DNA from: Prevotella sp.
GTDB lineage: Bacteria; Bacteroidota; Bacteroidia; Bacteroidales; Bacteroidaceae
DNA length: 41,731 nt
Direction of reading: 5' to 3'
Assembly: GCA_017619445.1 (NCBI GenBank)
Contig: JAFZSI010000054.1
Location: 1 to 41,731 of the forward strand
A model generated the notes under the pieces. It made no database searches. It saw only the letters and a program-made list of their open reading frames with translations, and was not told where the DNA came from. Of the stretch, positions 7,988 through 15,244 are shown in pieces. Every line of letters starts with the position of its first letter. Within the stretch, counting starts at the first letter, position 1. A program made the position numbers and the translations under genes.

Positions 7988-8764
7988 TCAGGGTGTTGAT
8001 GGTGCGGGCTGGGCAGGTTGTGCCGGAGCGGCGGGAGCCTGTTGTGCAGGCTGCTCAGGCTGTTCGGGCTGCTGTGTCTGTGCGGGTTGCTCCTGCGATG
8101 AGGGGCCGTCGGCGTTGGTTTCCAGCTCGAGCACTTCCTCGAACTCGTCCTCCTCTTTCTCAAACTCAGGATAGACGGGGTCAATATAGCTCACCGAGTC
8201 CATCAGGTCGCGCTTGCCGTCGCCCACCTGCAGGATGAGCGGGTCTTCAATGGACACACGGTCGCCCGTCACCACATTGCGCCCGCGCACCTTGATGCCA
8301 TACACCCAGTCGCGCTCACCAGGCACATATTCGGGGTCAATCACCTTGAATCCCATGGCAATGAGCTTGGCACGGGCCTCGCGCAGCGAGCTGTTGTCGA
8401 TGACGTCGGGAATGGTGAGCTTCGGCGTGCTGGGCGAGTTGATGATGACGTAGATGATGCGCCCCGACTTGACCACCGCACCCGGTTCGGGCGACTGTTC
8501 AAGTACGCAGTCGGGCGGCAGCGTTTTCACATAGCCAGTGTCGCTGACCTGTATCTCTAAGTCGAGATCGTCGAGAATGTGCTCGGCATCGCGAAACGAC
8601 TTGTGCTTCACGTCGGGAACAATGATTTTCTCACCGTGGTGGGTGTAGAAGTCAATGCCATACTTCACTCCGAAGCACAACAGCACCACCACTAACGCCA
8701 TGGCCAGCAGGTTGGCCCACAAGTGAAGGCTGAATATCTTCCTAAAGAACTCTCCTGATTTCAT
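7988..8764 (-). CDS. Membrane-anchored PASTA-domain protein
   Basis: The 258-residue protein has a short cytoplasmic N-terminus, one transmembrane helix (about residues 14-35, WANLLAMALVVVLLCFGVKY) and two PASTA-like repeats (about 45-113 and 114-190, each opening with a VPDV or IPDV strand). The tail from about residue 205 is acidic, then very rich in Pro, Ala and Gln. PASTA domains bind peptidoglycan fragments in other proteins. Here there is no kinase or transpeptidase domain, so it is probably a wall-sensing or structural protein in the periplasm. It is the first gene of the rluD/ddl operon, with a -7 box at 8815-8822. The low-complexity tail is likely a flexible periplasmic linker. Confidence 0.8.
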   Translation of the reverse strand: MKSGEFFRKIFSLHLWANLLAMALVVVLLCFGVKYGIDFYTHHGEKIIVPDVKHKSFRDAEHILDDLDLEIQVSDTGYVKTLPPDCVLEQSPEPGAVVKSGRIIYVIINSPSTPKLTIPDVIDNSSLREARAKLIAMGFKVIDPEYVPGERDWVYGIKVRGRNVVTGDRVSIEDPLILQVGDGKRDLMDSVSYIDPVYPEFEKEEDEFEEVLELETNADGPSSQEQPAQTQQPEQPEQPAQQAPAAPAQPAQPAPSTP

Positions 8765-8814
8765 TTGCAGTCGATTTTTAAGGGGTTGAGCAGTCCATGC
8801 GGCCTGCCACCGTG

Positions 8815-8822
8815 CAAAGATA
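8815..8822 (-). promoter_or_regulatory. -7 promoter box for the PASTA/rluD/ddl operon
   Basis: The minus strand reads TATCTTTG followed by CACGG, a perfect TAnnTTTG match 51 bases before the PASTA gene start. Confidence 0.7.
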
Positions 8823-8823
8823 A

Positions 8824-8870
8824 TAAAAAAACAGAAAGAAGCAAAGATTACGCTTTACTTCTTTCTGTTT
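8824..8870 (-). terminator. Rho-independent terminator of rpmH
   Basis: On the minus strand AACAGAAAGAAG and its complement CTTCTTTCTGTT (8858-8869 and 8830-8841) form a stem followed directly by a run of T. It ends the rpmH transcript just before the promoter of the PASTA operon. Confidence 0.8.
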
Positions 8871-8898
8871 TCCTTCATTTTTCATGCCGAGCCACGGA

Positions 8899-9054
8899 CT
8901 ACTTGCCGTGATTCTCGTCAGAAACTGACAGTTTCTTGCGGCCTTTGGCGCGGCGGGATGCCAGAACGCGACGGCCATTCTTCGTTGCCATTCTCTCGCG
9001 GAAACCATGCTTGTTCACGCGGCGGCGATTGTGGGGCTGAAATGTTCTTTTCAT
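8899..9054 (-). CDS. rpmH: 50S ribosomal protein L34
   Basis: A 51-codon gene encodes [20 protein letters not shown] and continues with [25 protein letters not shown]. This is the unmistakable L34 sequence, except for a short DENHGK tail. L34 is a basic protein of the large ribosomal subunit. It has its own promoter (9100-9107) and a T-tailed terminator. It is divergent from efp and not beside dnaA or rnpA, the usual partners in many other phyla. Confidence 0.97.
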   Translation of the reverse strand: MKRTFQPHNRRRVNKHGFRERMATKNGRRVLASRRAKGRKKLSVSDENHGK

Positions 9055-9099
9055 TGCTTTATTATTGTTTTATGTTATTGTTTTTACACTTTTGGGCTG

Positions 9100-9107
9100 C
9101 AAAATTA
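9100..9107 (-). promoter_or_regulatory. -7 promoter box for rpmH
   Basis: The minus strand reads TAATTTTG followed by CAGCC, matching TAnnTTTG, 45 bases upstream of the rpmH ATG. Confidence 0.7.
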
Positions 9108-9181
9108 GTTATAATTTTCGAAATAACAAAGAAATATGCAATTTTTACCCAATCTTTTTATGATTTTTTCCATAATTTCGC

Positions 9182-9189
9182 TACCTTTG
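9182..9189 (+). promoter_or_regulatory. -7 promoter box for efp
   Basis: TACCTTTG followed by CAGCC matches TAnnTTTG, 52 bases before the efp ATG. The rpmH and efp promoters are back to back. Confidence 0.7.
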
Positions 9190-9241
9190 CAGCCGAAAAG
9201 GCAAAAGAAACAACGAATTACACAAATAAATACGAAAAAAG

Positions 9242-9808
9242 ATGATCAATTCACAAGACATTAAGAAAGGCACTGCCATCCGTATGGACGGCGGCATCTG
9301 GGTGTGCATCGATTTCCAGCACCGCAAGCCCGGAAAAGGCAACACCATCATGAACATCAAGCTCAAAAACGTCAGCGACGGACGCGTGCTTGAAAGAAGA
9401 TACAACATCGGCGAGAAACTCGAGGACGTCATCATCGAGCACCGTCCCTACCAGTACCTCTACGAGGATGCCACTGGCCGCATCTTCATGAACCAGGAGA
9501 CTTTCGAGCAGATTCCCATCGCCAACGACCTCGTCATCGGACATGAATACATGAAAGAGGGCGACGTGGTGCAGGTCATCAGCGACACCACCGACGGCAC
9601 CATCCTCTACGCCGAAATGCCCGTCAAGACAAACCTCCGCGTCGTGCACTCTGAGCCCGGCGTCAAGGGCGACACCGCCACCAACACCCTTAAGCCCGCA
9701 ACCGTGGAGACCGGCGTTGAGGTGCGCGTACCCCTGTTCATCAACGAAGGCGACCTCATCCAGGTCGATACTCGCGACGGTTCCTACCTCAACCGCGTGA
9801 AAGAATAA
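9242..9808 (+). CDS. efp: Translation elongation factor P
   Basis: EF-P relieves ribosome stalling at polyproline stretches. The 188-residue product has the three-domain length of the family. Domain I carries the loop RKPGKGN, whose Lys (near residue 34) is the tip residue that is modified in some bacteria. The C-terminal OB domain ends with the conserved IQVDTRDGSYLNRVKE. No genes for a known EF-P modification pathway are seen in this window. The start at 9242 follows a purine-rich AAAAAAG. The gene is monocistronic between its own promoter and the hairpin at 9851. Confidence 0.97.
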   Translation: MINSQDIKKGTAIRMDGGIWVCIDFQHRKPGKGNTIMNIKLKNVSDGRVLERRYNIGEKLEDVIIEHRPYQYLYEDATGRIFMNQETFEQIPIANDLVIGHEYMKEGDVVQVISDTTDGTILYAEMPVKTNLRVVHSEPGVKGDTATNTLKPATVETGVEVRVPLFINEGDLIQVDTRDGSYLNRVKE

Positions 9809-9850
9809 ACAGAAATCCCGTCAATGCTTCAACATAACGGAACATCCCTC

Positions 9851-9890
9851 AACGGGCGGCCCACAAAAAGGCTGCCCGTTGTTGATTTTA
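9851..9890 (+). terminator. Probable terminator of efp
   Basis: AACGGGCGGCC pairs with GGCTGCCCGTT (one G-T pair), followed by a modest T-rich stretch. Confidence 0.55.
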
Positions 9891-9978
9891 TGCCCTCAAC
9901 CCAACTCACACACTCCTAAACTGCAACAATCGAAGAATAACGCAACGAGTTATTTCCGCCAAACCATGCTTGGCAGAT

Positions 9979-10102
9979 ACAAAGCGATGCTTTACACACA
10001 AATTTTCTAGAAAATTCAACTGTAAAGTGCGGCTTTGTAATTGTGGGGCATAAAGTGGTGATAACAAAGCGATGCTTTACGCGCAAATTTTCTAGAGAAT
10101 TT
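9979..10102. repeat. Two copies of the ATGCTTTACGCG/AAATTTTCTAGA repeat
   Basis: Copies at 9979-10016 and 10074-10102 share ACAAAGCGATGCTTTAC, four variable bases, then AAATTTTCTAGAnAATT. The same signature recurs at 18290-18319 upstream of the flavodoxin gene, so it is a dispersed family. The AAATTTTCTAGAAAATT part is itself nearly palindromic. Confidence 0.75.
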
Positions 10103-10221
10103 ATTCGTAAACCTACACTTTGGAAAACGCAAGGCATCAATGGCAATCGTGGAGCACAGCGTTGTTTCCGCCAAACCATGCTTGGCGGTAAGAAAGGCGT
10201 GTAAAAGAGAATGACTGGCCG

Positions 10222-11604
10222 CTACTCTATTTCCAAGGCTATGGGCTGGACGGGCAACGGCTGAGGAAGGGACACGCTGACGCGATTGCCTTGAACGCCG
10301 TACTTAAGTTGGTGCCCGTTGCTGAGCAGGCGGATGCGCTTGCTCGGGAGGTTTTCTGTCCAGGACAGTTTTTCAGGGAGCGTCTGGCCTTCGTCCGGTA
10401 TGCAGATGGCATAGCGGCGTGTGCCGTCCTTCGACTGTGTGAACCAGATGTTGCCCTCGTGGTAGTGGGGCGTGATGGTTGTGTTGTAGATGGCTTTTCC
10501 GTTGGCACGGAGCCACTGTCCAATCTCGCTGAGGCGGCTGATGTCCTCGGGCGAGAGCAATCCTTCGGGTGTGGGACCTACGCCGAGCACCATGTTACCT
10601 CCCTTGGCCACCACTTCGGCGAGCGTTGCGATGACCTTTGCGGCGGATTTGTAGCGCGCGTTGCGCGTGTAGCCCCAGTCGTCGGTAAGCGGGATGCAGC
10701 TTTCCCAAGGGTAATTGAGCTGACGCTCAGGTATGGTGCGCTCGGGTGTCTGATAGTTCTCGTAGGGACCGCGAATGGTGCGGTCAACGATGATGATGCC
10801 GGGCTGGCGGCTGCGTGCCATGGCGGCAATGGCCGGCATATTGATGTCCTGCTGGCGGTTCTCGGGGCACACCCATCCCCCGTCGAGCCAGAGGATGTCC
10901 ACGCGCCCGTAGCGCGAGAGAATTTCATCGATTTGCCTATGTGTGAACTGGCAGAACTGTTGCCAGCGCCAGGGATGCTGGTCAATGGGATAATTGACGT
11001 TGCGACCCTTTTTGGCATACACGTCCCACCAGTAGTATTGTGAGTGCCAGTCGGGCTTGGAGTAATAGGCACCGATGACGAACTGCTGTTCGCGGAAAGC
11101 ATCGAACACATGGCGAAGCACGTCGCGGCGCGGGTCGTCCTTGAATGCTTGGCGGGCAATGGTGAAGTCGGTCTCGTGAGAGTCAAACATACAGAATCCG
11201 TCGTGGTGCTTGGTGGTGAAAATCATGTATTTCATGCCTGCGTCATGGCAAGCGGCGGCCCATTGCGCCGGGTTGAACCTTGTGGGGCGGAACTCGCGGC
11301 ACAAACCCCAGTACCAGTCGAGATACTGCTGGTAGGTGCGCGTTGTGTCGCGCTTAATCCACGGCTCGTCGCAGATGGACCACGACTCCACGATGCCCGG
11401 CACAGCATACAGCCCCCAGTGAAGCAGCACGCCGAACTTCATGTCTTGCCATTGGCCGAGCTTTTTCAGAACCTGCTGGTCCTGCGGCCACTCATACTGG
11501 TCTGACTGCTCATGAATGTTGTTCTCCTGGGCGCTTGTTGGCTGGGCAAACAGGAACATGGCTGACAGGAGCATTGAAACAAGAAAAAGGGTAAGGTTTT
11601 TCAT
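10222..11604 (-). CDS. GH29 alpha-L-fucosidase, exported
   Basis: The 460-residue protein begins with a Sec signal peptide (MKNLTLFLVSMLLSAMFLFA, cleavage near QPTSAQE). The catalytic TIM barrel follows: KFGVLLHWGLYAVPG, MKYMIFTTKHHDGFCMFDS and GRVDILWLDGGW, whose Asp is the expected nucleophile. Later blocks include NYPWESCIPLTDDWGY and a short beta-rich C-terminal domain. By family it releases terminal fucose from host glycans or plant oligosaccharides in the periplasm. The frame opens upstream at 11736, but ATG 11604 gives the proper signal peptide. It lies 44 bases after radC on the same strand and has no susCD partner beside it. Confidence 0.92.
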   Translation of the reverse strand: MKNLTLFLVSMLLSAMFLFAQPTSAQENNIHEQSDQYEWPQDQQVLKKLGQWQDMKFGVLLHWGLYAVPGIVESWSICDEPWIKRDTTRTYQQYLDWYWGLCREFRPTRFNPAQWAAACHDAGMKYMIFTTKHHDGFCMFDSHETDFTIARQAFKDDPRRDVLRHVFDAFREQQFVIGAYYSKPDWHSQYYWWDVYAKKGRNVNYPIDQHPWRWQQFCQFTHRQIDEILSRYGRVDILWLDGGWVCPENRQQDINMPAIAAMARSRQPGIIIVDRTIRGPYENYQTPERTIPERQLNYPWESCIPLTDDWGYTRNARYKSAAKVIATLAEVVAKGGNMVLGVGPTPEGLLSPEDISRLSEIGQWLRANGKAIYNTTITPHYHEGNIWFTQSKDGTRRYAICIPDEGQTLPEKLSWTENLPSKRIRLLSNGHQLKYGVQGNRVSVSLPQPLPVQPIALEIE

Positions 11605-11648
11605 GGTTTTGTTTTTGGGTGAGTGTTCTGCCTGAGTGCCGCGTCGTT

Positions 11649-12383
11649 TCACAGACGGCCCTGTTCGTAGTAGGAATAATACTTGCCGTCGGTGACAATG
11701 ACATGGTCCATGAAGAAGATGCGCATCACTTCGCATGCTTTTTTCACGCGTTGGGTCAGCTGGTCATCAAATTTACTGGGAACAGGGTTGTTGCTGGGAT
11801 GGTTATGGCAGAGCGCAAGAACGGTGGCGTTGGCCAGCAAGGCCTCTTTCATGATGATGCGCAAATCGACAGACGTCTCGCTGATGCCTCCGTGAGATAT
11901 GCGCACCAGTTTGATGAGTTTATAGTTCTGGTTCAACAGCAGCACCCACGCTTCCTCCACGTCGAGGTCCTGCATCTTGGGGTGCATGAGGTTATACACG
12001 GCTGTGGCGGTGCCGATGTCCTTGCGCTCCTCGGCTTTTTCGGCCTGGCGGCGCTTGCCCAGCTCACAGGCAGCAAGAATGGTGATGGCCTTGGCCTCGC
12101 CCACGCCGTTGTACTCCATCAATTCGCGAATGGTGCGCTTGCCCAGCGTTTTCAGATTGTTGTTGCAGTCTTTCAGCACGTGTTGCATCAGCGCCACGGC
12201 ACTCTCCTTGGTCGAGCCGGAACCGATGAGAATGGCCAGCAGCTCTGCGTTGCTCAGAGCCTCGGCTCCGAGCCTCATCAGTTTCTCGCGCGGGCGGTCT
12301 TCTTCGGCCCACTGATTGATATTTAGTTTAAGTTCAGAACTACCAGTTCTAAGTTCAGAGTTATGATTACCTTTTGTTTTCAT
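11649..12383 (-). CDS. radC: DNA repair protein RadC (JAMM domain)
   Basis: The 244-residue protein has an N-terminal helix-hairpin-helix-like part (GAEALSNAELLAILIGSGS). The C-terminal MPN/JAMM metalloprotease-like domain carries the zinc motif CHNHPSNNPVPSKFDDQ. Its biochemical role is unsettled despite the name. The family usually begins just before the block INQWAEEDRPREKL. Here about 18 extra residues, MKTKGNHNSELRTGSSEL, precede it. Residues 5-15 are encoded by one arm of the inverted repeat around the neighbouring four-helix-bundle gene. The ATG overlaps that gene's stop codon as TAATG, suggesting coupled translation. No internal Met offers a better start. Confidence 0.9.
   Translation of the reverse strand: MKTKGNHNSELRTGSSELKLNINQWAEEDRPREKLMRLGAEALSNAELLAILIGSGSTKESAVALMQHVLKDCNNNLKTLGKRTIRELMEYNGVGEAKAITILAACELGKRRQAEKAEERKDIGTATAVYNLMHPKMQDLDVEEAWVLLLNQNYKLIKLVRISHGGISETSVDLRIIMKEALLANATVLALCHNHPSNNPVPSKFDDQLTQRVKKACEVMRIFFMDHVIVTDGKYYSYYEQGRL
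12340..12370. repeat. Left inverted-repeat arm (inside the radC 5' end)
   Basis: This arm matches 12769-12799 in reverse complement with three mismatches. On the minus strand it encodes RadC residues 5-15. A smaller palindrome built on AGTTCAGAACT touches its outer edge. Confidence 0.85.
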
Positions 12384-12754
12384 TAGTCCAGGCCATTTTT
12401 ATGTTTCAAGGTATTAATTGACGCTACAAGTATCTTTATTATTTCTTCATTGTCTTTAAGCATTGACAGGAATCCTCTTTTTTCAATGTAACTTCCGGCA
12501 TACAGTTTCTCTAACCAATATTTTGTCTCATCCGCTTCCTTTAATGCAATTTTCAGTTTATGAACAAAATCTTTGGAACTTTCGGCATTGCGACTCTCTG
12601 CGATATTTGCCCCAATGCTTGTTCCACTTCTCATGATTTGAGCAGAAAGGATTTGCTCTTTCTTCTCTTCTCTGAGATACTGATAGAGTTTTACTATTCT
12701 ATCGGTATAATTGTCCACTTTTATACGCAGGATACTCTCTTTTCGTTGTAACAT
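12383..12754 (-). CDS. Four-helix-bundle protein (23S rRNA intervening-sequence protein family)
   Basis: The 123-residue basic, all-helical protein carries the family core SAQIMRSGTSIGANIAES near residues 37-54, followed by a long amphipathic helix (FVHKLKIALKEADETKYWLEKL). The family was first noted inside 23S rRNA intervening sequences of Leptospira. It also includes the Avd subunit of diversity-generating retroelements. The function of stand-alone members is unknown; binding RNA or DNA is plausible from the Avd precedent. No reverse transcriptase or template repeat is seen nearby. The gene is more AT-rich than radC and the glycosyltransferase. It sits inside inverted repeats and its stop overlaps the radC start. 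Confidence 0.9.
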   Translation of the reverse strand: MLQRKESILRIKVDNYTDRIVKLYQYLREEKKEQILSAQIMRSGTSIGANIAESRNAESSKDFVHKLKIALKEADETKYWLEKLYAGSYIEKRGFLSMLKDNEEIIKILVASINTLKHKNGLD

Positions 12755-12768
12755 GGCATTAAGGAAAT

Positions 12769-12799
12769 GTAATCATAACTCTGAACTCTGAACTCGTAG
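12769..12799. repeat. Right inverted-repeat arm
   Basis: This arm is the partner of 12340-12370. It holds two tandem CTCTGAA units and begins 15 bases upstream of the four-helix-bundle start. Confidence 0.85.
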
Positions 12800-12802
12800 T
12801 TA

Positions 12803-13846
12803 TTAACTATAGAAGTTCTTTTCAAAGGCAGTAAATTCGTCTTGTTTAAGCACACAGCGTTTCCACCACGACTCAATGAAGCCGAAACCATAGCCCATGA
12901 GCTGGACGAATGCTGCGGGAACAGAGAGCAGACCCACGCGCAGGCTCTTGTTGCGGATGGAGGAGTCGATGAAGATGATGAGACTGTAGAGCAGGATGGG
13001 GAGCCACGGCAACAGTGCCACCCAGTACCACGACCGCCAGTTCGATGCGTCGTAGTACATCATGGCGCGCCCGAAAGCGGAGACGAGTATCAGAATGATG
13101 ACGCCCACAGTGAACACGGTGGGCAAAAGGTGTACCAGTTTCAGGGTGCCGGGATGGCGTTTCTCAAGGTTGATGCGCGCGATGCCGCTGTTATACACCT
13201 GGCGGAAGAACTTGCGGAAGTCGGTGCGGCGCTTGTGCCACACCCATGCATCGGGAAAAAGGCGCGGACGGTAGCCTGCCTCCACAATGCGGTAGCTGAA
13301 ATCGATGTCCTCGCCAAAGCGCATCTTCGAAAAGCCGCCCAACTGGCTGTAGATGTCGCGGCGGATGCCCATGTTGAACGAGCGCGGATAGAATTTGTCG
13401 AGCTTGTGTTTGCCGCCCCGTATGCCGCCGGTGGTGAAGAACGATGTCATGGAGTAACTGATGGCCTTCTGCACGTCGGTGAACGAGGGGTGCGAGGCAT
13501 CGGGGCCGCCAAAGGCTTCGGCAGGCTCTTGCTTCATCTCGCTGTCAACAGCCTGCATGTAACCGTCGGGCAAAACCACGTCGGAATCGAGCACAATGAG
13601 CATATCGCCCGTTGCACGCTCGGCACCATAGTTGCGGCTCTGACCAGGGCCAGAATTGGGTTTTGCGAAGTATTTCACATCCATCTGGCCCGAGTATTTC
13701 TCCACCACGGAGCGGCAGTCGCGCGTGGAGCCGTCTTCAACAATAATCACCTCAAAATCTTTGTAAGTCTGGCGGCCAAGACTCTGCAACAGCTCGTCCA
13801 CCTCGTCGGGACGATTATAGACAGGAACAATTATGGAGTATTTCAT
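12803..13846 (-). CDS. Family 2 glycosyltransferase, membrane-associated
   Basis: The 347-residue protein starts with the GT-A fold strand MKYSIIVPVYNRPDEVDELL. It then shows VEDGS, the metal-binding VLDSDV and the acceptor-site motif GEDIDFSYRI. About three hydrophobic segments follow near residues 245-320 (FTVGVIILILVSAFG, WVALLPWLPILLYSLIIF, VGLLSVPAAFVQLMGYG), so the enzyme acts at the inner membrane. It should move a sugar from a nucleotide donor to a lipid or polysaccharide acceptor; the substrate is unknown. ATG 13846 is chosen because the beta strand begins there. The only good -7 box ends six bases upstream, which would make the message almost leaderless. Confidence 0.88.
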   Translation of the reverse strand: MKYSIIVPVYNRPDEVDELLQSLGRQTYKDFEVIIVEDGSTRDCRSVVEKYSGQMDVKYFAKPNSGPGQSRNYGAERATGDMLIVLDSDVVLPDGYMQAVDSEMKQEPAEAFGGPDASHPSFTDVQKAISYSMTSFFTTGGIRGGKHKLDKFYPRSFNMGIRRDIYSQLGGFSKMRFGEDIDFSYRIVEAGYRPRLFPDAWVWHKRRTDFRKFFRQVYNSGIARINLEKRHPGTLKLVHLLPTVFTVGVIILILVSAFGRAMMYYDASNWRSWYWVALLPWLPILLYSLIIFIDSSIRNKSLRVGLLSVPAAFVQLMGYGFGFIESWWKRCVLKQDEFTAFEKNFYS

Positions 13847-13851
13847 GCGGA

Positions 13852-13859
13852 CAAAGATA
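13852..13859 (-). promoter_or_regulatory. -7 promoter box almost touching the glycosyltransferase start
   Basis: The minus strand reads TATCTTTG, then TCCGC, then the ATG. With a start of transcription about seven bases beyond the box, the RNA would begin at or next to the ATG. Confidence 0.55.
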
Positions 13860-13973
13860 CGAAAAATATGAGTAAGAGAGCGCAAAGAAACCTCGTTTTT
13901 TTGCCGAGCACGAAGATTTTATCTAAAGTTAAACATTTATCCCGTTTTGGAGTCCTATTTCATAAATTATTTG

Positions 13974-13981
13974 TATTTTTG
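13974..13981 (+). promoter_or_regulatory. -7 promoter box for the DUF59 gene
   Basis: TATTTTTG followed by CGACC matches TAnnTTTG, 21 bases before the ATG at 14003. Confidence 0.65.
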
Positions 13982-14002
13982 CGACCAAAAAGTGACACCA
14001 TT

Positions 14003-14323
14003 ATGACTCAGCAAGAAAAAACAATGACGGAAGAACGCATCGTCGATGTCCTGAAGACCGTCTATGACCCCGAAATTCCCGTTGACATCTGGAACCTCGG
14101 CATGATATACAGAATAGATGTCAAGGACGATGGCAATGTGGAGGTTGACATGACCTTCACCGCGCCCAACTGTCCTGCAGCCGACTTCATCCTCGAGGAT
14201 GTGCGCACCAAGATTGAGAGCGTGGAGGGCGTTGGCAGCGTCAACGTCAACCTGGTGTTCGAACCCGCATGGGACCAAAGCATGATGAGCGAGGAAGCCC
14301 GCGTGGAACTGGGATTTGACTGA
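14003..14323 (+). CDS. DUF59 / MIP18-family protein, SufT-like iron-sulfur assembly factor
   Basis: The 106-residue protein is one MIP18 domain. The visible pattern is VLKTVYDPEIPVDIWNLGMIYRI, then MTFTAPNCPAADFI with the conserved Cys, then VEGVGSVNVNLVFEPAWDQSMMS. Members help load iron-sulfur clusters onto target proteins. The Bacteroidales homologues are usually annotated as metal-sulfur cluster assembly factors. The frame is open far upstream across the opposite-strand glycosyltransferase gene, but ATG 14003 (or 14024) is the start, just after a -7 box. lpxH follows 34 bases downstream, probably in the same transcript. No other suf genes are in the window. Confidence 0.85.
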   Translation: MTQQEKTMTEERIVDVLKTVYDPEIPVDIWNLGMIYRIDVKDDGNVEVDMTFTAPNCPAADFILEDVRTKIESVEGVGSVNVNLVFEPAWDQSMMSEEARVELGFD

Positions 14324-14357
14324 ACGGTTATTGTTTGTTGTAAATGATTATTGAAAT

Positions 14358-15122
14358 ATGAAAAACGTATATATTCTTTCTGACGCCCACCTGGGCTCAT
14401 GGGCCATTGAGCACGGACGCATGCAGGAGCGGCGCCTCGTGCGGTTCCTTGATGCCATCAAGCACAAGGCAGCTGCCGTCTATCTCTTGGGCGACATGTT
14501 TGACTTCTGGTACGAATGGAAATACACCGTGCCGAAAGGCTACACGCGTTTCCTCGGCAAATTGTCGGAGCTTACCGACTTGGGGGTGGAAGTGCACTAC
14601 TTCACGGGCAACCACGACATCTGGACATACGGATACTTGGAGAAGGAGTGCGGCGTAATCCTGCACAAGAAACCAACCACCGTGGAGATTTACGACAAAG
14701 TGTTCTATCTGGCACATGGTGACGGACTGGGCGACCCCGATAAGAAGTTCAAATTCATCAGAACCATGTTCCACAACCGCTTCTGCCAGAAAATGTTCTC
14801 GTCACTTCATCCGCGCTGGAGCATGTGGTTCGGACAGACATGGGCAAAACACTCGCGGCTGAAACGCGCCGACGGAAAAGAGCCGCCCTACATGGGCGAA
14901 GACAAAGAGCAACTGGTGCTCTACTCGAAAGAATACATCAAGAACCATCCCGACATTGACTACCTGATTTACGGTCACCGACATATTGAGCTCGACCTCA
15001 TGCTCAGCCACAAAAGCCGCATGATTATACTCGGCGACTGGATTTGGCAGTTCTCCTACGTGGTCTTCGACGGCGAGCACCTTTTCCTCTCGGAGTATGC
15101 CGAGGGCGAAAGCCAGATGTAA
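14358..15122 (+). CDS. lpxH: UDP-2,3-diacylglucosamine diphosphatase (LpxH type)
   Basis: This calcineurin-like metallophosphoesterase should cleave UDP-2,3-diacylglucosamine to lipid X in lipid A synthesis, at the inner face of the inner membrane. In the 254 residues the metal motifs appear in order: SDAHLGSW, LGDMFDFWYEWKY, TGNHDIW, AHGDGLG and IYGHRHIE. The ATG at 14358 starts directly before the first strand. It follows the DUF59 gene and is ended by the strong hairpin at 15151. Confidence 0.9.
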   Translation: MKNVYILSDAHLGSWAIEHGRMQERRLVRFLDAIKHKAAAVYLLGDMFDFWYEWKYTVPKGYTRFLGKLSELTDLGVEVHYFTGNHDIWTYGYLEKECGVILHKKPTTVEIYDKVFYLAHGDGLGDPDKKFKFIRTMFHNRFCQKMFSSLHPRWSMWFGQTWAKHSRLKRADGKEPPYMGEDKEQLVLYSKEYIKNHPDIDYLIYGHRHIELDLMLSHKSRMIILGDWIWQFSYVVFDGEHLFLSEYAEGESQM

Positions 15123-15150
15123 CTCGCCCAACCAAACATACGAAAACGAA

Positions 15151-15199
15151 ATTCCCTCCCCCCATCCTTTATGGTTGCGGGGGAGGGAATGTTTTTTTT
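15151..15199 (+). terminator. Strong hairpin between lpxH and ackA
   Basis: ATTCCCTCCCCC (15151-15162) pairs with GGGGGAGGGAAT (15179-15190), followed by a run of eight T. It is a Rho-independent terminator for lpxH lying between convergent genes. Confidence 0.9.
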
Positions 15200-15244
15200 C
15201 CTTTTTAGAAGCAAGGCAGCCATATACTGCCCTAAGCCGCAAGG

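Larger units (their letters stand above)
9809..10221. other. Intergenic region with direct repeats between efp and the fucosidase
   Basis: No gene is supported in these 413 bases. After the efp terminator there are two pairs of direct repeats. One is a 22-base unit at 9953-9974 and 10165-10186, containing a CCAA/TTGG hairpin. The other is an ACAAAGCGATGCTTTAC unit followed by AAATTTTCTAGA. A short minus-strand frame exists here, but its peptide only reflects the repeats. Confidence 0.65.
12340..12799 (-). mobile_element. Putative IVS-like element: four-helix-bundle gene inside 31-bp inverted repeats
   Basis: Bases 12340-12370 and 12769-12799 are reverse complements at 28 of 31 positions. They bracket exactly one gene, the 23S rRNA intervening-sequence-protein homologue at 12383-12754. 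The outer end of the right arm lies 3 bases after the glycosyltransferase stop, and the left arm lies in the first codons of radC. All three genes are on the minus strand, so a co-transcript would fold with the gene in the loop. No transposase is present and no target duplication is obvious. The arms contain AACTCTGAACT units, so derivation from ordinary intergenic repeats is the alternative. Confidence 0.6.

Noticed and set aside
9916-10179. 87-codon minus-strand frame in the efp-fucosidase gap
   Set aside because: The peptide repeats itself only because it reads through the two DNA repeat copies. There is no promoter or family match.
12383-12754. Avd-type component of a diversity-generating retroelement
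   Set aside because: The four-helix-bundle family includes Avd, but no reverse transcriptase, template repeat or variable repeat with adenine-biased changes is seen within the window.
12842-14002. Long plus-strand open frame running in phase into the DUF59 gene
   Set aside because: It is the antisense of the glycosyltransferase gene. The protein lacks any family character until the true DUF59 start at 14003, which has its own promoter.
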